From NCBI GenBank assembly GCA_021323655.1, contig JAJPKO010000018.1, forward strand, positions 62,001-126,000: 64,000 nt of DNA, given 5' to 3'. The notes beneath the pieces are model-generated. The model made no database searches. It was given only the letters and a program-made list of their open reading frames with translations, and had not been told where the DNA came from. This document shows positions 1 to 8,774 of this stretch, in pieces (the stretch's first letter is position 1; each line of letters starts with the position of its first letter). A program made the translations under genes and the position numbers. Source of the DNA: Acidobacteriaceae bacterium. Its GTDB lineage: Bacteria; Acidobacteriota; Terriglobia; Terriglobales; Acidobacteriaceae.

Positions 1-29
1 TTTCCGTCACCGGAGAGAAAACAGCATGA
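1..29 (+). CDS. C-terminal end of an ABC transporter ATPase (partial)
   Basis: The frame ending in TGA at 27-29 reads SVTGEKTA before the stop. This resembles the usual end of ABC-2 type drug or polysaccharide exporter ATPases (a '..L.LTG..' tail). Its stop overlaps the ATG of the permease at 26 as ATGA, the normal arrangement for a translationally coupled ATPase-permease pair. Only eight residues are visible, so the call rests mainly on context. Confidence 0.5.
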
Positions 30-772
30 GTGCGATTTACGTCTTGTGGTTGCGGGAGCTGAAGCGTTATCTGCGTTCGCGCGTGCAGATCATCGGTTCG
101 CTCGCGCAACCTGCTTTTTACCTGCTGGCCCTTGGTTTCGGTTTTAATTATGTTTTTGAAAAAGCAGGGCAGGGCAGCTACATGCAGTTCATGGCGCCCG
201 GCATGATCGGCATGACCGTGCTCCTCAGCGCCATCTTCTCCGGAGTCACCATGCTCTGGGATCGCCAGTTTGGCGTGCTCAAGGCCGCCCTCGTTTCTCC
301 CGTCCCGCGTCTCTCCATCATGTTAGGGCGCACACTCGGCGGAGCAACCGTCGGTGTCTTTCAGGGCGTTCTCATCCTGCTCCTGTGCATGCTTGCCGGC
401 TTTCGTCCGCAGCATTGGTTTGCTGTTGTTTCCGCATTCGGTTTCGTTGCCGCCATCTCTCTCTCTTTTGCCGCACTCGGAACCATGATCGGCTCCGCGG
501 TCAAGGACATGCAGAGCTTTCAGGTCATCGGCAACTTTATGGTCATGCCCATGGTCTTTCTCTCTGGCGCGCTCTATCCGCTGAGTCATCAGCCCAAAGT
601 CCTCACCATCATCACTACCCTTAACCCGCTCTCTTATGGAGTGGACGGCCTCCGCGGAACACTCATCGGCTCATGGCACTTCAGTTATCTTCTGGACATG
701 GGTCTGCTCACCTGCCTGGGAACACTCTTTCTCGTCCTGGGCGCGTGGTTCTTTTCACGGCTGGAAATTTAA
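26..772 (+). CDS. ABC-2 type transporter permease
   Basis: This 248-residue inner-membrane protein has six hydrophobic segments, at roughly residues 22-44, 56-76, 106-127, 131-158, 168-187 and 220-243. The loop DRQFGVLKAALVSPVPR (79-95) and the NPLSYGVDGLR segment (200-210) match ABC-2 family exporters such as DrrB and NodJ. GGAGAG lies ahead of the ATG, which overlaps the upstream ATPase stop. It probably forms the channel of a two-component exporter of a drug, lipid or glycolipid. The glycosyltransferase 12 bp downstream could make the exported glycoside, but that is inference. The substrate is unknown. Confidence 0.88.
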   Translation: MSAIYVLWLRELKRYLRSRVQIIGSLAQPAFYLLALGFGFNYVFEKAGQGSYMQFMAPGMIGMTVLLSAIFSGVTMLWDRQFGVLKAALVSPVPRLSIMLGRTLGGATVGVFQGVLILLLCMLAGFRPQHWFAVVSAFGFVAAISLSFAALGTMIGSAVKDMQSFQVIGNFMVMPMVFLSGALYPLSHQPKVLTIITTLNPLSYGVDGLRGTLIGSWHFSYLLDMGLLTCLGTLFLVLGAWFFSRLEI

Positions 773-784
773 GGCGCCCGCATC

Positions 785-2071
785 ATGAAGGTCATCCTCT
801 TTGCTGCCGGGTCCGATGGCGAAATCCACCCTCATCTCGGAATTGGCCGCGCTCTCATGGAACGTGGCCATCACATCGTCTTCATCACCACGTTTAACTA
901 TGTCGCCGCGGCGCAGCAATGCGGCTTTGAAGTACTCAGTTTTCTCGGCGAAGATGAAAAGCAGGATTTTCTCAGCAGCACAAACCACCTTGGTACCATC
1001 GCGAAAGTAAGAAGCTATCTTCGCTTCCTGGCGCGCAAGGCCGCTGAAATCTGCGATCTCGCTGCCAGCCACCTCGATGAGCAGACACTGCTCGTGGGCC
1101 CGCCATTCTTTTATGTCATCGCAAGGCTGTTGCACGCCCGCTATGGAACTCCTTACGCCTCGACCGTGCTGGTTCCCGCGCATCTTTATTCGTTGAAGGA
1201 CCCTCCGGCCTTCAAGTCCCTGCGGTGGTTCTCTTCACTGCCGTACTTCCTTCGCAAGCCCGTCTTTCAGGCTGGAGAACGTCTGCTCATAGATCCCTTC
1301 TTCCGCACGCTGCTGAAGAGGCCCTGTAAACAAATGGCCCTGCCCCTGCCGCGCCGCGTCATCAGCAGGTGGTGGTATTCTCCGCAAAAGATCGTCGCCT
1401 TGTTCTATGACTGGTTCTCTCCGGCCCCGGAAGATTGGCCTGATCAGATCGCATTCGCCGGGTTTCCTCTGTTTCATCCGGTTGCGGACAGCCAGTTGAG
1501 CGTGGGCCTGTCGCATTTCCTCAATGCCGGACCGCCTCCCATAGTTTTCAATCCCGGGACCGAAACGCAAAATCCGCGCCTGTTTTTTCAAGCCACCCTC
1601 GCAGCCGTGCAAAAGCTGGGAGCGCGTGGCGTCTTCCTCACCCGCTTTGCGGATCAGCTGCCGGACCTGCCCGAAACCGTGTGGCATGAGACCTACACGT
1701 CCCTGCCGCAGTTACTGCCAAGGGCCAGCGCGCTGGTGCATCATGGCGGAATCGGTACCATCGCCCTCGCGCTCCAGGCAGGTCTTCCGCAGCTCGTGCT
1801 GCCCACCTGGACCGACCAGCTCGACAATGGACAACGCGTCGAACGCCTCGGTTGTGGTCTCGTGCAGCTCGCTCCATTCGACACTGACGCTCTCACCACA
1901 AAGCTCCACCACCTGCTCACTTCATCACAGGTACAGCAGGCTTGCCGCTCCATCCAGCCCCAAATCGAACCAGGCGAGACCGTATGCGGCCGTATCGCGG
2001 AAATACTCCAACAGGAATTTGACCGCCAGTCCTCCCACCGGCCCGGTGCGGCCGCGCCTGAAAATCCTTAA
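785..2071 (+). CDS. Glycosyltransferase, GT1/MGT family
   Basis: This 428-residue protein has the GT-B fold pattern of UDP-glycosyltransferases. The N-terminal acceptor half starts KVILFAAGSDGEIHPHLGIG, and the C-terminal donor half carries LVHHGGIGT (317-325) followed by a W-x-DQ..N segment that contacts the nucleotide sugar. It lies 12 bp after the ABC-2 permease and 12 bp before mnmG, so it probably shares their transcript. Enzymes of this group glycosylate lipids, macrolides or carotenoids; the acceptor cannot be read from sequence. No signal peptide is visible, so it should act in the cytoplasm or at the membrane face. Confidence 0.85.
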   Translation: MKVILFAAGSDGEIHPHLGIGRALMERGHHIVFITTFNYVAAAQQCGFEVLSFLGEDEKQDFLSSTNHLGTIAKVRSYLRFLARKAAEICDLAASHLDEQTLLVGPPFFYVIARLLHARYGTPYASTVLVPAHLYSLKDPPAFKSLRWFSSLPYFLRKPVFQAGERLLIDPFFRTLLKRPCKQMALPLPRRVISRWWYSPQKIVALFYDWFSPAPEDWPDQIAFAGFPLFHPVADSQLSVGLSHFLNAGPPPIVFNPGTETQNPRLFFQATLAAVQKLGARGVFLTRFADQLPDLPETVWHETYTSLPQLLPRASALVHHGGIGTIALALQAGLPQLVLPTWTDQLDNGQRVERLGCGLVQLAPFDTDALTTKLHHLLTSSQVQQACRSIQPQIEPGETVCGRIAEILQQEFDRQSSHRPGAAAPENP

Positions 2072-2083
2072 AATAAAAGCAGG

Positions 2084-4153
2084 ATGCCCTTCACCGAGCA
2101 ATATGATGTGGTCGTCGTAGGCGCCGGACACGCCGGCTGCGAAGCGGCCATGGCTGCGGCCCGCATGGGCCTGCGCACCGCCCTGTTCACGCTCAACCTC
2201 GACCTCATCGCGCAGATGTCCTGCAATCCCGCTATTGGAGGCATCGCCAAAGGCCATCTCGTCCGCGAGGTAGACGCGCTCGGTGGCATTATGGGCGAAG
2301 TCGCCGACGCCGTTGGCATCCAGTTCCGCCTGCTCAACACCTCGCGCGGCCCCGCCGTCTGGTCTCCCCGCGCCCAGTGTGACAAGCAGCAGTATCGCGT
2401 AAAGATGCGCGAAGTGCTCGAATCGCAGCCCAATCTTTTCATCAAGCAGGCTGAAGTCGCCGACGTTGTATTCGGCAATAATTCAGCTCCCAGCGGGAGC
2501 GGCATATCAACCCCTGCCGCCAGGGTGCCCCATGCTTCGCACAGCGAAGGGTGGGAAAGCAATGGACCAGGCCAGCCACTCAAAATCAATGGAGTCAAAC
2601 TCCGCGATGGCCGCATCGTCCACGCCGGGGCCGTCGTCATCACCACCGGAACATTTCTCAACGGCCTCATCCACTGTGGTGAAGAAAACTACCCCGCCGG
2701 ACGCAGCGGTGAGCCGCCCTCCGTCCTTCTGGGTGAAGCACTCAAACGGCTCGGCCTCCGCGGATGCCGCCTCAAGACCGGAACGCCGCCGCGCCTCGAC
2801 GGCCGCACCATCGACTGGTCGAAGTTCGAGGAGCAGCCCGGCGATGCCGACCCCACACCCTTCAGCTTCCGCACAAAGAAGATCACCCAGCGGCAGATCT
2901 CCTGCCACATCGCCTACACCACGCCTGAGACATTGCGCCTCATTCGCGAGAACGTGCACCGTTCCCCCATGTACTCCGGGCAAATCCAGGCCATTGGGCC
3001 GCGCTACTGCCCATCTATTGAGGACAAGGTCGTCAAGTTTCCAGACAAGGAGCAGCACCAGTTCTTCCTCGAACCCGAAGGGCTGAACACGCACGAGGTC
3101 TACGTCAACGGCATGTCCACCTCGCTGCCCATGGAGGTCCAGTGGCAGATCGTCCACTCCATCCCCGGCCTTGAAAATGCCGAGATGCTGCGTCCCGGCT
3201 ACGCCATCGAATACGATGCGATTGATCCAACGGAGCTCGACCGCAGCCTCCGCGTAAAGAAGTTTTCAGGTCTCTATCTCGCCGGCCAGATCAACGGCAC
3301 ATCAGGCTATGAAGAGGCCGCCTGCCAGGGCATCATGGCTGGCATCAATGCCGCGCTTTACGTCAAAGGCGAAAAGCCCTTCACGCTCGACCGCACCGAG
3401 GCATACACCGGCATCCTCATAGACGATCTCATCAGCAAGGGCACCAACGAGCCTTACCGCATGTTTACTTCGCGTGCGGAATTCCGCCTGCACCTGCGCA
3501 TTGACAACGCTGACCGCCGCCTCACCCCCTACGGTCGCCGCCTCGGCCTCATTCGCGACGGCGCCTGGGTTGACTACGAAGCGAAACAGGCGCGCGCCGT
3601 CGCACTGGAAAAACTGCTGGCAACAAAAAAGGTAGGTCCCGAGCGGATCGCCGCCCTCGCGCCAGACCTGCAACTGACCGGCATCGCCGGGCAGACCTAT
3701 GCCCAGCTCCTCAAGCGGCCTGAAGTGACCATTGAAAAACTCTTCCCCGCAATCCGTGAAGAACTTGCCAACGCAGAGAGCGCGCTGTTTGCATCATGGC
3801 TCAGCCACGAGGCCGCCTCGAGCACAAATGAAGGACCTGCTTTTCTCCCAGCCCACATTTCCAACGAGCTCAAGTCCGTCGAAACCGAAATCAAATACTC
3901 CGGCTATCTCGACCAGCAGAAGAAGGCCATCGAAAAGCTGAAGAAATCCGAAGAGCGCATCATCCCCGATTGGTTCGATTACAAAAACGTCAGCGGCCTC
4001 TCACGCGAGATGCAGGAGAAGCTCATCCGCGTCCGTCCGCAAACCATCGGACAAGCCAGCCGCATCCCCGGCATCACTCCGGCGGCCCTGTCGCTCATTA
4101 ATGTGTATATCGAAATTCAGGCTCGGCGTACCAACGCAACCCCGGCCACGTAG
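2084..4153 (+). CDS. mnmG: tRNA uridine-5-carboxymethylaminomethyl modification enzyme MnmG (GidA)
   Basis: With MnmE, this FAD enzyme installs the cmnm5 group on U34 of tRNAs reading NNA and NNG codons. The FAD-binding GAGHAG is at residues 13-18, followed by [14 protein letters not shown], a [14 protein letters not shown] segment, and a typical GidA-associated C-terminal helical domain. At 689 residues it is longer than usual (about 620-630). Part of the excess is an insert at about residues 134-166 (NNSAPSGSG to GQPL) between two strands of the conserved core. The DNA of that insert contains a dispersed palindrome (2523-2555) that keeps the frame. The insert is rich in Gly, Ser and Pro, so it may be a tolerated surface loop. 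Confidence 0.97.
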   Translation: MPFTEQYDVVVVGAGHAGCEAAMAAARMGLRTALFTLNLDLIAQMSCNPAIGGIAKGHLVREVDALGGIMGEVADAVGIQFRLLNTSRGPAVWSPRAQCDKQQYRVKMREVLESQPNLFIKQAEVADVVFGNNSAPSGSGISTPAARVPHASHSEGWESNGPGQPLKINGVKLRDGRIVHAGAVVITTGTFLNGLIHCGEENYPAGRSGEPPSVLLGEALKRLGLRGCRLKTGTPPRLDGRTIDWSKFEEQPGDADPTPFSFRTKKITQRQISCHIAYTTPETLRLIRENVHRSPMYSGQIQAIGPRYCPSIEDKVVKFPDKEQHQFFLEPEGLNTHEVYVNGMSTSLPMEVQWQIVHSIPGLENAEMLRPGYAIEYDAIDPTELDRSLRVKKFSGLYLAGQINGTSGYEEAACQGIMAGINAALYVKGEKPFTLDRTEAYTGILIDDLISKGTNEPYRMFTSRAEFRLHLRIDNADRRLTPYGRRLGLIRDGAWVDYEAKQARAVALEKLLATKKVGPERIAALAPDLQLTGIAGQTYAQLLKRPEVTIEKLFPAIREELANAESALFASWLSHEAASSTNEGPAFLPAHISNELKSVETEIKYSGYLDQQKKAIEKLKKSEERIIPDWFDYKNVSGLSREMQEKLIRVRPQTIGQASRIPGITPAALSLINVYIEIQARRTNATPAT
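2523..2555. repeat. Dispersed GGGTGCCCCA palindrome inserted in mnmG
   Basis: The 33 bp begin GGGTGCCCCATGCTTCGC and end GCGAAGGGTGGG. The arms CCCATGCTTCGC and GCGAAGGGTGGG pair with two mismatches around a 3-nt loop. The minus-strand copy at 48287-48319 has the same length and matches at 25 of 33 positions by hand alignment. The copy at 32865-32900 shares GGGTGCCCC plus a CCC-TTTCG palindrome. Being 33 bp, it adds eleven codons without a frameshift. Confidence 0.85.
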
Positions 4154-4321
4154 AAAGAGAGCCGCTTCACCGAAAGCGGATGGAAAAATCCTTGTCAACC
4201 CCCTTCTGCTTCCAATTTCCAGACAAGCTATACAAAACAAAGCATTTATTTTTTTTGAGAGATGGCCGGTAATTTCCACCCAATTTGATATCCTGATCTT
4301 AAAGAACTTGAGTTTCATGGA

Positions 4322-4348
4322 AAAACGCCCGCTGAAAGCGGGCGTTTT
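4322..4348. terminator. Bidirectional rho-independent terminator between mnmG and ispF
   Basis: A perfect stem AAAACGCCCGC / GCGGGCGTTTT closes on the loop TGAAA. The T-run on the plus strand and the A-run on the other side let it serve both converging genes. It is 169 bp after the mnmG stop. Confidence 0.9.
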
Positions 4349-4361
4349 AACAGACCCTCTC

Positions 4362-4500
4362 GTAAGTTGTTGAAAATACTAAGACGCAGTTAACTTAAGC
4401 AGAATCAATAGGATAGCGGGGGATGATCCCCCGCTAAGTCATTGAAAACAAAGAAAAGGCTCCTGGGCAGGGGGAGGGGATACCCCCCGCACCCGCCTCC
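4362..4500 (+). repeat. Intergenic repeat module (TAAGTnnTTGAAAA units plus G-rich tail)
   Basis: Two short units, TAAGTTGTTGAAAATAC (from 4363) and TAAGTCATTGAAAACAAAG (from 4435), flank a perfect hairpin TAGCGGGGGA-TGA-TCCCCCGCTA at 4414-4436. A tail rich in G then C (AGGGGGAGGGGATACCCCCC) follows. A related arrangement lies in reverse orientation at about 52695-52790. The rest of the 355-bp mnmG-ispF gap shows no gene. Confidence 0.6.
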
Positions 4501-4508
4501 AGGTGCCT

Positions 4509-5120
4509 CTAGGTAATGTCCTCGGTATCGAAGGTTTTCTTGCGTTCAATCGGGGCGCCATGCACCTCGCTCACCAGGTCGCGCACAATGTCTTCCAGTT
4601 GACGCTGGCTTTCAATCACCTCGCTCATGCTCTTTAACTCAGACGGGTCTTCCACCTTCTCAAGCAGGACGACGGCATGGGCCTGGGCCACGTGGTCGGC
4701 GCTCAGGCCTTCGGGCGTTTTTGCCTTGATGCTGACTGCATTTGGCTTCACGTCAAGAAGCTCAGCCACGTGCTCGCGCAACTCGCCGGCAATGGGAGAA
4801 ATTTTCGGCGCCGCAAGGACCAGTGTCGTATCCACATTTAGAATGCGGTAACCGGCGTTCTGTATTTCTTCGAGCGCAAGGTTCAAGAAAATGGCGGAGT
4901 CTGCGCCCTTCCATCGCGGATCACCTGGTGGGAAAAAGCTCCCGATGTCGCCTGCGGAAACTGCGCCGAGGAGCGCATCTGTAATGGCATGCAGCAGCAC
5001 GTCGCCGTCCGAGTGTCCGGCAAGTCCCTCGGGATGGTCAAGTAATACTCCGCCGATCTTTAAAGGCACACCTGCTTTGAAGGCGTGCGAGTCCCATCCA
5101 AATCCAATCCGCATGCTCAT
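4509..5120 (-). CDS. ispF: 2-C-methyl-D-erythritol 2,4-cyclodiphosphate synthase
   Basis: This is the fifth step of the MEP isoprenoid pathway, cyclising CDP-ME phosphate to MEcPP with loss of CMP. The metal ligands are visible as D10-x-H12 (GFGWDSHAF) and H44 (GHSDGDVLLHA). Length is 203 residues against about 160 usual; the excess is a charged tail from about residue 158. The segment KAKTPEGLSADHVAQAHAV (132-150) replaces the usual KATT.E.LGFTGR.EGIAA, so the GR.EG residues lining the E. coli trimer channel are missing. It lies 26 bp downstream of ispD in the same operon. The function is secure; the variant loop is the unusual feature. Confidence 0.93.
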   Translation of the reverse strand: MSMRIGFGWDSHAFKAGVPLKIGGVLLDHPEGLAGHSDGDVLLHAITDALLGAVSAGDIGSFFPPGDPRWKGADSAIFLNLALEEIQNAGYRILNVDTTLVLAAPKISPIAGELREHVAELLDVKPNAVSIKAKTPEGLSADHVAQAHAVVLLEKVEDPSELKSMSEVIESQRQLEDIVRDLVSEVHGAPIERKKTFDTEDIT

Positions 5121-5146
5121 AATCTCTTCTTATTAATGTACTAGGG

Positions 5147-5842
5147 CTATCGGCGGGAAAGATAAAACTCCGCCAGTTCCAGATCGCCCGGCTGCGTGAT
5201 CTTGATGTTCGCAGGCGAGCCAGGAACAACGAACACCTGCGCACCGGAGCGCTCCACGATGCTCGCTTCATCTGTGCCGGTAAACCCATCGGCCAGCGCC
5301 TCGGCGAAGGCCCGCTTCAGCAGCCCGCAGCGAAAGCCCTGCGGCGTCTGCGCCAGCACAATATACTCGCGCGGAATCGTAGCTGTAATCATTGCGCCGT
5401 CTGCTGTGCGCTCCACCTGCTTGATCGTGTCAATCGCAGGCAGCCCGACGAGCGCTGCATCGTGTTTCTCTACCGCCTCGATGGTACGCGCGATGGTTCC
5501 AGCATCAATTAGCGGACGCACCGCATCATGCACCAGCACGATGTCGTCGTCCGCGCATTCGAGTGTATTCAGGGCGTTGGCCACGCTCTCCTGCCGCGTG
5601 TCGCCGCCCGGAACAATCCTCACTTTTTCTGCAAACCCGTGCTCTCGCACCTGTGTTTCCACTCGGTCCTGCTCGCTGGGCCGCACCGCCACATAGATTG
5701 CAGCCACTTGCGGCACCTGCGCAAAGGCGCTAAGGCTGTGGATCAGGATCGGCGCTCCTGCCAGTTCGAGGAACTGCTTTGGCTGGCCCGCTGCCATGCG
5801 CGTACCCAGTCCCGCTGCCGGAAGTATGACGAAAACCCGCAT
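5147..5842 (-). CDS. ispD: 2-C-methyl-D-erythritol 4-phosphate cytidylyltransferase
   Basis: IspD transfers CMP from CTP to MEP, the third step of the MEP pathway. The protein is 231 residues, the normal length. The nucleotide-binding signature PAAGLGTRM (8-16) with QPKQF just after it, the VHDAVRPL motif, the TPQGFR segment and the TDEASIVE segment are all present. It is the first gene of an ispD-ispF pair reading leftwards, and starts 21 bp downstream of the oxidoreductase, so the three genes may be co-transcribed. Confidence 0.95.
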   Translation of the reverse strand: MRVFVILPAAGLGTRMAAGQPKQFLELAGAPILIHSLSAFAQVPQVAAIYVAVRPSEQDRVETQVREHGFAEKVRIVPGGDTRQESVANALNTLECADDDIVLVHDAVRPLIDAGTIARTIEAVEKHDAALVGLPAIDTIKQVERTADGAMITATIPREYIVLAQTPQGFRCGLLKRAFAEALADGFTGTDEASIVERSGAQVFVVPGSPANIKITQPGDLELAEFYLSRR

Positions 5843-5863
5843 AATATCAATCCAAAACTATGA

Positions 5864-7471
5864 CTATACAGGAAGCCGGGCGGAGGCTGCTCCCAGGTCG
5901 CGCAGCACTGCCATCGCGGCATTCCGCCCGTTGATGCCAATGACGCTTCCTCCCGGATGCGTGCATGCTCCACATAAATAGACGCCCCGCATGGGCGTTC
6001 GCGCACTCAGGCGATTGGCCCACATATATTCCGGCAGGCACTCGCCCTGAAAGATGTGTCCGCCGGTAAGGCCAACCTTCTCTTCAATGTCAGGAGGGCC
6101 AAGCACCTGCGCATCTACAACCGCATCGGGAATATTGGTGCAGAAGCGCGCCAGCGAATGGAGCGCCAGGTCTCGCACTTCTTCTCGACGCTCGCTCCAC
6201 GTACCTTTTGCGAAGCTGTACGGAACATACTGCGCAAAGACACTCATGGTGTGGTACCCGCGCGGAGCAACGCTGTCGTCATGCACGCTCTGAAAGTACA
6301 GTTCGCACCAGAGATGTTCGGGCAACTGCCCCGCGCGTGCTGCCGCAAATCCCTGCTTCCACTCAGCTTTGGTGAGCGGCGCATTGATCTGCCCGAAGTG
6401 ATGTGGCGCCAGCTTACCCGGACGAGCGCTGAAATCGGGCAGCTCACTTAAGAGCACATTCAGCTTTACTGTGCAGCCCTCGATCGGCACCGATTCAATT
6501 TTCGCCTTCCATGCAGGATCAGCGGCAGGGCCTAGCATGGCCAGCGTACGTTTTGGATCGGCATTGGAAACCACAACCGGTGCGTGAATGCGCTCGCCGC
6601 CCTCGATCATGACGCCTTCTCCCGGCAGAATCGCAGAAACAGGAACGCCCGCTGCAACCACAGCTCCGGCTTCACGTGCCGCATCGCAGAGGTAAAACGA
6701 GACCATGCCCATTCCACCTTTTACGTATCCCCACATGCCGGGCATTCCGCCGAGCCGCCCGGAAGAATGATGAAAGCGAATCGAAGCCGTCCCAGCATCA
6801 AACGGGCTCGCGTTTGTGCCGATCACTCCTTGCCCCAGCAGGGCAATTTGCAGCCGCTCGTCTTTGAGATAGCGCTCCGCAAACTCGGCCATAGACCAGG
6901 TGAAGAGCACATTCCTGGCCTCTTCATCGCTGCCCAGGCGTTCTTCTATCTGTTCGCGTGTGGGCGCATCGCCTATCCAGACATCATCGTCGCCTTCAGG
7001 GCGCAGCGCATCCCGCAGCCGGCGAACTACATCGCACATCGCCTTCCACCCATCTACATCACCACGGCTGAAGCGGCGGATCTCCTCTTCACAGCGGGCA
7101 TCATCGTCGCACAGCTGCACACTCGACCCATCCAGAAACGGCACAAACAGGCCGTTGACGGCCGGCGTCCATTCGAAGCCGCGCTGCGGCAGATCCAGTT
7201 CCTCAACCACACGCGGATGAAGCAAGCCTGCAAGATACGCGCATGGAGACATACGCACACCAGGGAACGGTTCTTCGATCGTGCATGCTCCGCCAATTCG
7301 CTCGCGTGATTCGAGAACCAACACCCGCTTGCCTGCGCGCGCCAGATACGTGGCACACGCAAGCCCGTTGTGCCCCGCGCCGACCACGACCACGTCCCAT
7401 CTGCGCTCCGCAAGTTCTGCCACCGGCATCGGCAGTCCGATTTTCCCCAATACCTGCGCTGTCTCTGACAT
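5864..7471 (-). CDS. FAD-dependent oxidoreductase, phytoene dehydrogenase / PYROXD2-like
   Basis: This 535-residue protein begins after a short leader with a Rossmann FAD motif [14 protein letters not shown] (27-40) and the family segment ESRERIGGACTIEE. The C-terminal FAD-contact region contains GGHIFQGEC and GVYLCGACTHPGGSVIGING. This pattern matches the bacterial relatives of human PYROXD2, a branch of the phytoene desaturase superfamily whose substrate is mostly unknown. The adjacent MEP genes hint at isoprenoid or carotenoid chemistry, but no other carotenoid gene is in view. It is transcribed away from the ABC ATPase at 7629. Confidence 0.85.
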   Translation of the reverse strand: MSETAQVLGKIGLPMPVAELAERRWDVVVVGAGHNGLACATYLARAGKRVLVLESRERIGGACTIEEPFPGVRMSPCAYLAGLLHPRVVEELDLPQRGFEWTPAVNGLFVPFLDGSSVQLCDDDARCEEEIRRFSRGDVDGWKAMCDVVRRLRDALRPEGDDDVWIGDAPTREQIEERLGSDEEARNVLFTWSMAEFAERYLKDERLQIALLGQGVIGTNASPFDAGTASIRFHHSSGRLGGMPGMWGYVKGGMGMVSFYLCDAAREAGAVVAAGVPVSAILPGEGVMIEGGERIHAPVVVSNADPKRTLAMLGPAADPAWKAKIESVPIEGCTVKLNVLLSELPDFSARPGKLAPHHFGQINAPLTKAEWKQGFAAARAGQLPEHLWCELYFQSVHDDSVAPRGYHTMSVFAQYVPYSFAKGTWSERREEVRDLALHSLARFCTNIPDAVVDAQVLGPPDIEEKVGLTGGHIFQGECLPEYMWANRLSARTPMRGVYLCGACTHPGGSVIGINGRNAAMAVLRDLGAASARLPV

Positions 7472-7628
7472 CTGTTAGCAAGCAGCTTACATGAGAGCGA
7501 ACCGCTCGTGCACTTCATAGCGGTGGAAGCATCTTTCCTCAACCGGTGAATCAGCCAAAGAGTTGGCCCTTCAGGCGAGGGCTTTCCCAAAGAAACAGCC
7601 AACCCGGCTCCTCCTTTACAATCAAAGA

Positions 7629-8348
7629 GTGCAGCCGATCATCACCGCTGAGAATCTTTCCAAGAAATACCACGTGGGCAAGATTGACGTCCTCGCTCTC
7701 CGTAACGCGACATTCAGCGTAGAGCGCGGTGAGTTCGTCAGCATCGTCGGCCCTTCCGGGAGCGGTAAATCCACGCTCTTTTACATCCTCGGGGGTCTCA
7801 CGCGCCCCACCTCCGGCCGCGTCATGATTGATGGAGCGGACTTCAGCACACTGGACGATTCCGAGCGCACTGCCATGCGTAAGTCAAAAATCGGCTTCGT
7901 CTTCCAGCGATTCAATCTGTTGCCTACCCTCAGCGCTCTTCAGAACATAGAGATTGCCTACGAAATCTCAGGACGCAAAGAGCCACTCGACCGCAGCTAC
8001 CTGGACCACCTCACCGACCTGCTCGGCATTCGCGGGCGCCTCTCGCACCGCCCCGCTGAGCTTTCCGGAGGCGAGCAGCAGCGTGTCGCCATGGCCCGTG
8101 CGCTGATTACGCATCCGGCCATTATTCTCGCCGACGAACCGACAGGCAACCTCGACAGCAAGAACTCTGAGGCCGTCCTTGACATGCTCATGCGTTCGAA
8201 TCGCGAGCTGAACCAGACCATCCTCATGATCACGCACAATCCTGAGGCGGCCGTCATCGCCGATCGCATCCTGCATATGAGGGACGGCGAAATCATCAGT
8301 ATTGAGGCCGGAAAAGGCGAGGGCCGCGTCAGTTACGTCGGAATGTAG
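7629..8348 (+). CDS. ABC transporter ATP-binding protein (LolD/MacB type)
   Basis: Starting at the GTG at 7629 gives 239 residues that begin exactly where the family homology begins ([13 protein letters not shown]). An in-frame TTG at 7563 would add 22 unconserved residues. Walker [10 protein letters not shown] is at 41-49, the signature LSGGEQQR at 145-152, Walker B IILADE at 165-170 and the switch His at 203. The Q-loop segment [10 protein letters not shown] and the interval lengths fit the LolD/MacB/FtsE class, which works with FtsX-like permeases in lipoprotein release or macrolide efflux. No permease lies beside it: downstream DNA holds a pseudogene. Its partner must be encoded elsewhere or has been lost. 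Confidence 0.9.
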   Translation: MQPIITAENLSKKYHVGKIDVLALRNATFSVERGEFVSIVGPSGSGKSTLFYILGGLTRPTSGRVMIDGADFSTLDDSERTAMRKSKIGFVFQRFNLLPTLSALQNIEIAYEISGRKEPLDRSYLDHLTDLLGIRGRLSHRPAELSGGEQQRVAMARALITHPAIILADEPTGNLDSKNSEAVLDMLMRSNRELNQTILMITHNPEAAVIADRILHMRDGEIISIEAGKGEGRVSYVGM

Positions 8349-8350
8349 CC

Positions 8351-8744
8351 TCACTTCTGCGGAGCTTCCGGGACCAGCAGGACCTTTCCCCAGAATCCCC
8401 GAAGGCAGCGGCTCCAGATGGTCCAACGTCGTAATCAACGAACACGCTGCAAAAACTCATCTGGAAGATACGGGTAGTTCTTCACGTTGCTGTGCGGATC
8501 ATCGAGCGCCAGCGCATAGACCGGCTGTATCTCCACGCCGCCAATGCCGCCCTGCTTCATCACACGCAGCTCGCGTTCCAGTTCGCTGTTCTCTGCAGCG
8601 GGACCGGACCACCACCCAGCGCATCACGCGCGCGTCATCAGGAGGATGCACAAATTGGCGATACAACGACTGTGCATTTGCAGGCAGAGCAAAAGACAAA
8701 AGAAAGGCATACAGCAGAGAAAAATGCCAGCGGGTACGACTCAT
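8351..8744 (-). pseudogene. Degraded GH106-like alpha-L-rhamnosidase, internally deleted
   Basis: The start is intact: ATG at 8744, a signal peptide (SLLYAFLLSFALPANAQ) and a mature start FVHPPDDARVM. Near 8615 an extra G shifts the frame. Dropping it restores RWWWSGPA then ELERELRVMKQGGIGGVE, IQPVYALALDD and NYPYLPDEFLQR, the typical N-terminal catalytic-domain start of GH106-like glycosidases. This stops at 8435-8437. In other frames the remaining DNA to 8351 reads HLEPLPSGILGK and VLLVPEAPQK before a stop, which looks like the family's C-terminus. About 100 N-terminal and 25 C-terminal residues remain of a protein that is normally near 1000. Confidence 0.7.
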
Positions 8745-8774
8745 CGGAAATTTCGTCTCGAAAAAAGGAAAAGT

